Shown: positions 57,401 through 64,000 of the stretch, piece after piece
How positions within the stretch are numbered: the stretch's first letter is position 1
How the letters are laid out: every line of letters starts with the position of its first letter
Source: Moringa oleifera
Taxonomy: Eukaryota > Streptophyta > Magnoliopsida > Brassicales > Moringaceae
Direction of reading: 5' to 3'
DNA: 64,000 nucleotides
NCBI GenBank assembly: GCA_021397835.1
Contig: JAJFZO010000609.1
Location: 5,272,001 to 5,336,000 of the forward strand
Made by a program: the position numbers and the translations under genes
Notes under the pieces: generated by a model
What the model was told of the DNA's origin: nothing
Database searches by the model: none
The model's input: the letters and a program-made list of their open reading frames with translations, nothing else

Positions 57401-59500
57401 AACATAGCATCAAGAAAACTAGGACTAACTCCTGTTGTTTGTGTAAACCAATTGACTATTTCCTTGAGATAATACTGCATATTACAAATCTCCATTTTGA
57501 TTAAAAACTCATAGGATAATGAACTAACATTAACATATATAAACATGACATTAGGGAATAACTAATAGACTTTCATACCATTAAATCCTTTTGATGCCTT
57601 GAGTCCCATAGTGAGGTGCTTTAAAAGGAGACACTGGAGAGAAAAGAAAAAGAGAAAATGTTAGTGGTCAAGTATTCTCTCAAATTGCAACTACTAAAAA
57701 TTTATCTGGTTAAACACATAAAGGGTAGGATGGGCGCTAGCATTCTCCTGTATGTGCAGGACTTCTCTCAATTGTAAAGGTTTTTCAAGATCCAATTTAC
57801 CCATATGTAAATATGCAAACATTATGTTTGTCTAATATTCAAGTCTTAATAGGCTTAAGTTGTGCAAAAACAGCAGCTATATGTACCAAAACACACTATT
57901 AGAAACTTGAACAACATCACATCTATTAAGTAAATTTTTCATGAAAAATTACAAGGCAAATATCTCACATTACCTTGGCTATCCTCAGACCAAAACACAT
58001 GGTTGAACTTGAACCATTACTTGGAAGTATTAAAAGAAATGATATTGAGCTCATTATCCTAGGCAAAGTCAAACCCACTACAAAAATGCACTTGTTATTC
58101 AATTTCAGTTTGGTATAGTGGTCAACATCTATAGAAGAACCTAATATTTCCTTTAAGCTCAATCCCTTTAAGAATTTATAATCATTATCAAGCATCAAAT
58201 AACAACAAACTACTTAAAATGAAAAATGAAAAGAATGAAAAATAGCAGCCTGTTGTCACCATGCCATACTCACCGAGAAGGAGAAGAGTTCCAATGACTT
58301 CACGCTGAAGAAAGGAATTACAACAACGCTTTTACTTGATCTTGCAATAATTTATGCAAGTTTCAAAATAGGGTCATGACTAAAGATGGGTAAGATTCAA
58401 ATTTTTTGGGTTAAAATAAAAAGATAAAGCATACTTAACTAAAGCAGCAACAAAATACAAGTAAGGATATTCTCTTATCGAAGTGAAAAGCAATACCATA
58501 CTTGATCAAAGTTGGTACAAATTTTTCCCTAGGTATTGTCTCGTGCTCGTTTTCTAAAACCAGAACAAACCTAAGCATTGACTAGAAATTAGTATCTAAA
58601 CTAAAGAGGTATGAATGAGAAAATTTTTCCTTAACATTGTAACTTTGATCGATAATTTTCATCAATATTCTAATGGTTAGCCCCTCACATGAAACTACTT
58701 CATCAATTCTATTTTATGCATTATTTTCATCCATATAATAACAAGTTTCTTTTATTAAATTTTGAAAAACAACGATAGCCACAAAACAGTAATGCAAACA
58801 AAATAATGATATCAAGTAAGAAAATTATAAATGTAGCATTTGGTCACTAAAAAATGTTGAAAAGGGAAACTAAGTAGTGAAACATCCTTTCATTGGCTTC
58901 AATCTTTCAAATTTTAGAATTTTCCCAGCAATGAAATGGATTTAACAAAGAATTAAAATTAAAACCAAAGCACAACATAGGAATCAAATTAAATTAAGAA
59001 ATAAATTCCCTAAGCAACATTTATAATTTATGTCACATGGAGTTGCACACAAGTGGTTCCATGTAACTATGCTTCTAGGCACCAAAGTCATCAGAATCCC
59101 AAGAATCATACACCTATATAAACAAACAATGCAGCCCATCATTCTAGGGGAAGCACACAGAAGAGCAAGCCTTAACAAGAATATACAAAGAAAGAGCGTT
59201 AAGGATTTTCCAGATATGTTTTGACATTATTTTTCCTTTTAGGTTACTAAAAATGCTGGTGGATGAAAGTCTAAATATCTAAGATATTGACGCAAATAAA
59301 AATATGGGCGCATAAAAATTACAAAGCTTCCTAATTACTTCAAAGTTCACAGCTATACTTCTATAATCTTTCTTTTCTCTTAAGTAGACATGTTGTAGGC
59401 ATTGCATGAAATAAAGCATTATGTAATGAAAAAATAATTTAAACAGAATATATAAAAGCTACATGACAATGAGACCGTAATGAGTGTGACAAGGAGCCTA
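57401..59500. other. Intergenic or intron-like DNA, no gene recognised
   Basis: A minus-strand open stretch at about 58200-57965 (LKGLSLKEILGSSIDVDHYT) and a plus-strand one near 59030-59220 were examined; neither matches a family I know. They might be decayed exons but could be chance. Confidence 0.35.
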
Positions 59501-59504
59501 CAAC

Positions 59505-59990
59505 TGTGGGAACAACCAGGGAAGTATACATGCAATCGAGGATTGCATTCTAGAAAATAGTATTCACCGGTGTCCATGCTGTAAAGATACTTAACAATAG
59601 ATACTCTAACATAGTTAACACATTTAACCAACCTTCTATCTGCTTGCTCAAGTTTCTCGTTAGTTTCTAAAGGAGTCAAAGTAATTGGACCCTTTTGAAT
59701 AATCTATACTACACATATTAAAAGATAATGATCTCATAATAAAATTCTCTTCAAAGATAAATGCTATTCTTTTCATTTTGTTGTTAGAAAGGTGGGATGT
59801 AACTTGAATTCCATAGAAAGGAATGTTAATATAACAAAAATAATATTTAGAATAACCAAATCTAAATTTAGTACCAAAAAAACGAAATCAACCTTCTGGT
59901 GCCTCCTCTTGAAACTACAACCACGGCTATGCAGAGCTGCAACACTTCCATACAGATCATATAGTAGCAAAACTTCTAGATGCCGACTTT
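59505..59990 (-). pseudogene. Homomeric acetyl-CoA carboxylase (ACC1) biotin-carboxylase exons
   Basis: Exon 59990-59893 (ending AAG|GTTGAT) reads SRHLEVLLLYDLYGSVAALH, SRGCSFKRRHQK. Exon 59703 to about 59505 (after ATAG) reads IIQKGPITLTPLETNEKLEQ, ADRRLVKCVNYVRVSIVKYL, YSMDTGEYYFLECNPRLHVY. These are neighbouring parts of the ATP-grasp biotin carboxylase domain of plant cytosolic ACCase. The family's ELNPRLQVEHPVTE stretch reads ECNPRLHVYFPG, so the catalytic region around the Glu and Asn ligands is altered (E-L-N to E-C-N and QVEHP to HVYFP). No stop falls inside these two exons, but no other of the roughly 30 exons was recognised, so it is a fragment. Confidence 0.75.
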
Positions 59991-62900
59991 AATTAGAAAA
60001 GATCTTTACCTTCCTTACTATTTTATCCTATCATATAATTCTTTTTCTCATGAATCATTGTTCATGCAAAAGATTATCAAAATCCTTTCATTCGATTACT
60101 CTAATAATAAATAAAATTGAATTATGAATCTTTATTAAAATTTTGGACATTCAAATGTCGTATCGTGCAAGAAGAAAAGAAATAGAGAATACAAAAAAAG
60201 GAAAATAATAAAAGAACATACATAAACAAAAAAATTATGAGAGAAGATCAAAATTAAATGTTTGGGCAATGACAAGACTAGCCATAATATCATGAATTGC
60301 TCGTCAAAGCTCTCTATTTTCTTACACCCAAAATCCTACATATGAGAACAGAACAGTAAAATTTGGAAAAACAACAAATTTAGAAAAGCATCATACTATA
60401 ATAAATCCATTCCATGAGCAAACATCATTCACATCCCAATGCATGACTGATCCGTTAGCCTCTTCACTGGCTGGGGCTAAAAAATCTAACACTAGCAATA
60501 GTATTAAGATTTTAAACACTAGAAATTAAAGACAGAATCCTCTACCAGTAAGCTTTAGTAATAAGATTAAATTACACTAACTTTTACGGATAAATGTCTA
60601 AATGTACCATGCATGTACGTTGCAAAGACAAATTATGTTTACCAACGTTTCTTAATTTCATTATTCAAGAGAAGTGAGATAAGAAACTTACCCATTATGG
60701 AGTGATAGGTACTTTTTAGATTTTACCTTGAGCAAAAGAGAAAAAGATGCAGGACTTTTAAGCTGTTGAACAACAAAAAGAAAGGAATATTTGTTATATC
60801 ATTTACTAACAAAGGTAAATATGTCAAGTAATAAGAAGTGGTAGAAGTAGCTAGTTATAAGTTGCTCACTGATGATGGGGGAACCACTGCATATAAAGAT
60901 GTTTCATTTTATACAGACTGTATGCTCGAAAGTATTTCATACGAGCTGAGATATAGCTACTATATGAGAAGGAAAAGCACACTAATGCAACGATAACCAA
61001 AGTTGATACTGTGATCATGGAGAATTACCTAATGAGTCAACTTACAATAAAAAATCAAGAAGATAAGAAGGACCTAAATTGTGATAATGGAGCCAACTAT
61101 CCGTTTGTTCTTGTTCATCCTCCTCAACTTGGCTGTCAGGATTTTCTTGTTTTGACTGATATTGTCATCTACCCCATGGAGTTGGCATAGTAAAGCAATA
61201 ATATCTAAATATTAGAACTTGACCTCTAATTACAATAACTACAAAGTTATAGTTGTGAGTGATCAGGATCAAGCAAAAACACAAAAAGCCTCCAATATAT
61301 TTATGTGGGAAGAAATTTTGATTAGAGTTATAATACAAACATTAATTGATGTTTTGTATATAAGAATGAGCACAAAGTTTCATAGGTATGTAGCAGCACT
61401 TGTCATTGTCGATGCAAATCTTGGAGGATAAAGGCACTTAACTCCGCTGTTTCAAGCATTGTTCTTTTATATTCCTTGATTCTATCAAGTTGACTGATTT
61501 AATCTTTTAGTTGACATCATCAGCTTTCCCGTTTGATAAGTGGAAACCTATTTCATTTTTCACTAATATTCTAAGACACCAAAAGATAAAGAGTGATGCT
61601 ATACAAAACTTTATAAGACATTAAAAACTAACTTGACCATCATATGCTCTTAGTTAGAAGCCAAAGTATGAGATAAAAGGAAACAAAAAATGAAAAAGAT
61701 GTGTGAAAACACAAATATCATGAATAGTAGATTCCTGTAACATCTCCAAGAATAGTAAATAGCATGCAGTTCTGACAAATGACATATTAATGAGAACTTC
61801 TAACAATCATCCCAGTGTCAAAAGGTTCATAAAGACAAGTTATATAGAGAAAATTTTTAAAAAAGTACTTGTTGACAGATGTTAAAATCAATCAAGGGGA
61901 TCCTTTAATTCTTTAATTGTCATCACAAAGCAATATAATATATAAAATGTCCGAATGAAGACAAATGCCTGTCAACTAGAAGTATGTATTTACCACATAC
62001 ATGAGATGTATTAAGCAAAAAGTAAAAGCATCAATATTAAAAAAAAAAAAAAAGTAAAGAGACCATTTTCTTTTCTATTTTTTCTCTATTAACGATAAAT
62101 GCAGGTATTTTTTCATACCTAAACAATCCTTATTGACTATAAACATCTACACTATTGCAATTTACCCATATAAATATAAACATCTATACTATCATGATTC
62201 TTCTGCAAACATTTTTACCATTCTGAATTTTTTTTGTTTGAGAACCAAAAATGATGGTAAAAGGCAAATTGATGTTTACTAAGATTTGAATCATGTCAAG
62301 AATGACTGCAAAGATTTTATTATAGAGAAAAATGCCAAAATACAAAAAGAAGAGAAAAATGCATACATACTTTATTATTTATCTCGCACAGAACTAAGAT
62401 GAGCAAAACAATTGCTCTCTGCAAAATCATGTAAGGTGTGACATCATGTTCCTTTAAGCTCAGGTTTTTTATCCTCTTCTTTTATAAATCTTCTACCCTC
62501 GTTAGTATCCTAAATGAAAATGAAGGTAAAAAGTTAAATTTCAAGTAATATTTAAGTATAATCAAGACAATGACTTACATCAGAAAGTTAGATATGAATC
62601 ACTTAATCTACCAAAGAAAATACTTGCAATCATAAAAGGTGCAAAATTGAGTTTTAAAAAAAAAAATTGGAATCAATCAACTAGAAAACAGAGTTCATGA
62701 AATCATTTAAGCCAACTGTTAATCAATCAAGATCAAACGAAAAGCATTTCTCTGATTCACTTGTTAAATTATGCTCAAATAATGAATCAAGAAAGATTTT
62801 AAGGATGCTTAAATAAAGAATCAAGAAAGACCTTGAGGGCTCAATTCATCATTCTCTGAAGAAGAGGGATGTTCATTATATTTTAACTACTTGCTACAAT

Positions 62901-64000
62901 ATTACCAACATTTTAAGCAATGAAGCCCAACTGAAGTTACATTTGTAAGAATTCCAGCATTTGCTCTTCAATTGTAACATGCATTACCAAAATTTCCCCA
63001 TGAATAAGAAGAGTAACGACCATCTAATAAGCACGACTAATAACTTTTTTATCCATGCTACTAGATTTCAAATAAATACATAAGTAACAATCAAAAGTTT
63101 ACTATATTCAACTAAAATTGGAATTCTCATAATTTCAAAAATCAGGTGATTCATGGTAGCAAGCAGTAAGATTAAGCCAAAAACTAATTTGATAGATGGA
63201 GATGGAAGCCAAACTTGATAGCAAGATTAACAAAAGCATTGAGAAGAAAACTACCAAGAAGTTTCAGAACACTAAAATTATGTGGGACTTAATTCAAAAT
63301 TTAAAAATCAATAGAATTTTTAATGTAAAAGATGGATATCTCTAAGATTTAAGGCACGAGACTACAACAATATGATACCTTCTATCCCAGATTGTTTCCA
63401 TCTGAAACACCTATGTTACAAGGCTTAAATTAAGACCCAAAGCAACATTTTCTTCCATCAAAAGTGCCATACAACTTGTATCGTGCTGGAATGTGGCCAA
63501 TAGTTTCATCTTAACAAGTGAAAGTAAATTAATTAGAAGTTTGCCAAAAAAAAAAAGAGAAATTATAAAGGAAAAGACATGAAGAAAAAGGGTGAGAGGA
63601 GAATAAACACCTTGCAACTCGAATGCATTGGATTATACATCCTAGTAAATTTGATGCCAGCAATTATCAATTGACCGAAAGAGAAAGGGATTATAAACCC
63701 CCACAGTTGTGCAATACAAGAGAAATAAAAACATCATGCAAAAGTGATAGCACTTTGAGGATACCTACAATTCAATGACATGTATATGCTCGAGATTGAG
63801 AAAATATTATCACTTTCTCTGGAATGCTTCTCTACCACTCAGCAAGAAACCTACAAGAGTCCAGTTGGACAAATGCACCTGAATTCCTCACTGTGGAGGG
63901 ATGCAGTTGCATTTCAAAGTGTTGATGTCATTGTTCTCATGCAGAGAAAAATCAATCTTTTCACTACTCCATATTGATTGCGAATCTAGATCCCAACATG
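59991..64000. other. AT-rich DNA, no gene recognised
   Basis: Introns or intergenic sequence with A-runs at 62039-62054 and 62657-62667. Short patches such as 60440-60490 (minus LAPASEEANGSVMHWDVNDV) and 63430-63500 (minus HIPARYKLYGTFDGRK) look slightly protein-like but have no supporting borders or family match. A plus-strand open stretch at 63780-63974 is likewise unassigned. Confidence 0.35.

Noticed and set aside
57965..58198. Minus-strand open frame considered as a prolyl oligopeptidase or ACC1 exon
   Set aside because: No recognisable motif of either family.
58984..59224. Opposed open frames considered as further ACC1 exons
   Set aside because: Neither strand aligns with the ACC1 sequence expected after the biotin carboxylase core (WQIPEIRRFYG region).

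Overview
This is a gene-poor, AT-rich stretch of plant nuclear DNA. Plant origin is shown by Ty1/copia elements primed from initiator methionine tRNA, a RICESLEEPER-type hAT transposon, and remains of plant gene families: SKIP1 F-box/LRR, AIR9, BAHD acyltransferases, CML8/11 calmodulin-like, SDP6, RR-TZF CCCH zinc finger and homomeric acetyl-CoA carboxylase. Exon-intron structure is preserved in the remnants. A dicot, probably a woody one, is my inference; the species cannot be read from the sequence. I found no gene that looks intact; every recognisable host gene here is broken or partial.

Layout. 0-10 kb: two related MITEs with 9-bp target duplications (28-572, 9118-9660), a decayed copia (2.2-4.8 kb), and minus-strand remnants of an F-box-associated gene (7.1-7.3 kb) and a CML8/11-like gene (8.5-8.7 kb). 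10-17 kb: AT-rich DNA, a diverged internal duplication and a copia fragment (15.3-16.7 kb). 17.6-20.4 kb: a two-exon SKIP1-like pseudogene (+) and an HCT-like BAHD pseudogene (-). 20.4-24.5 kb: an RE1-like copia that begins where the BAHD homology stops. 24.7-26.2 kb: exons of AIR9 (A9 repeat) and SDP6. 26.4-36.5 kb: a pile of at least five copia bodies in both orientations around a single 522-bp LTR. 36.7-38.9 kb: an HHT/ASFT-like BAHD pseudogene and an unidentified coding-like remnant. 39.4-47.9 kb: a hAT transposon that landed in the T-loop of a tRNA-iMet-like gene, followed by a 4-kb tandem duplication of most of the element plus the tRNA piece. 48-60 kb: minus-strand exon remnants of AIR9 (LRR part, with one exon triplicated by 738-bp tandem repeats), a golgin/TMF protein, a prolyl oligopeptidase and ACC1, plus a plus-strand CCCH/ankyrin pseudogene and a 2-kb degenerate TAG/CTA-rich array. 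60-64 kb: no recognisable gene.

Nothing here suggests a working pathway. The window records repeated transposition, duplication and gene-fragment decay. The two most informative structures are the hAT insertion in a tRNA-iMet sequence with its later tandem duplication, and the run of partial, intron-containing fragments of unrelated genes lying almost all on the minus strand, which may reflect gene-fragment capture.
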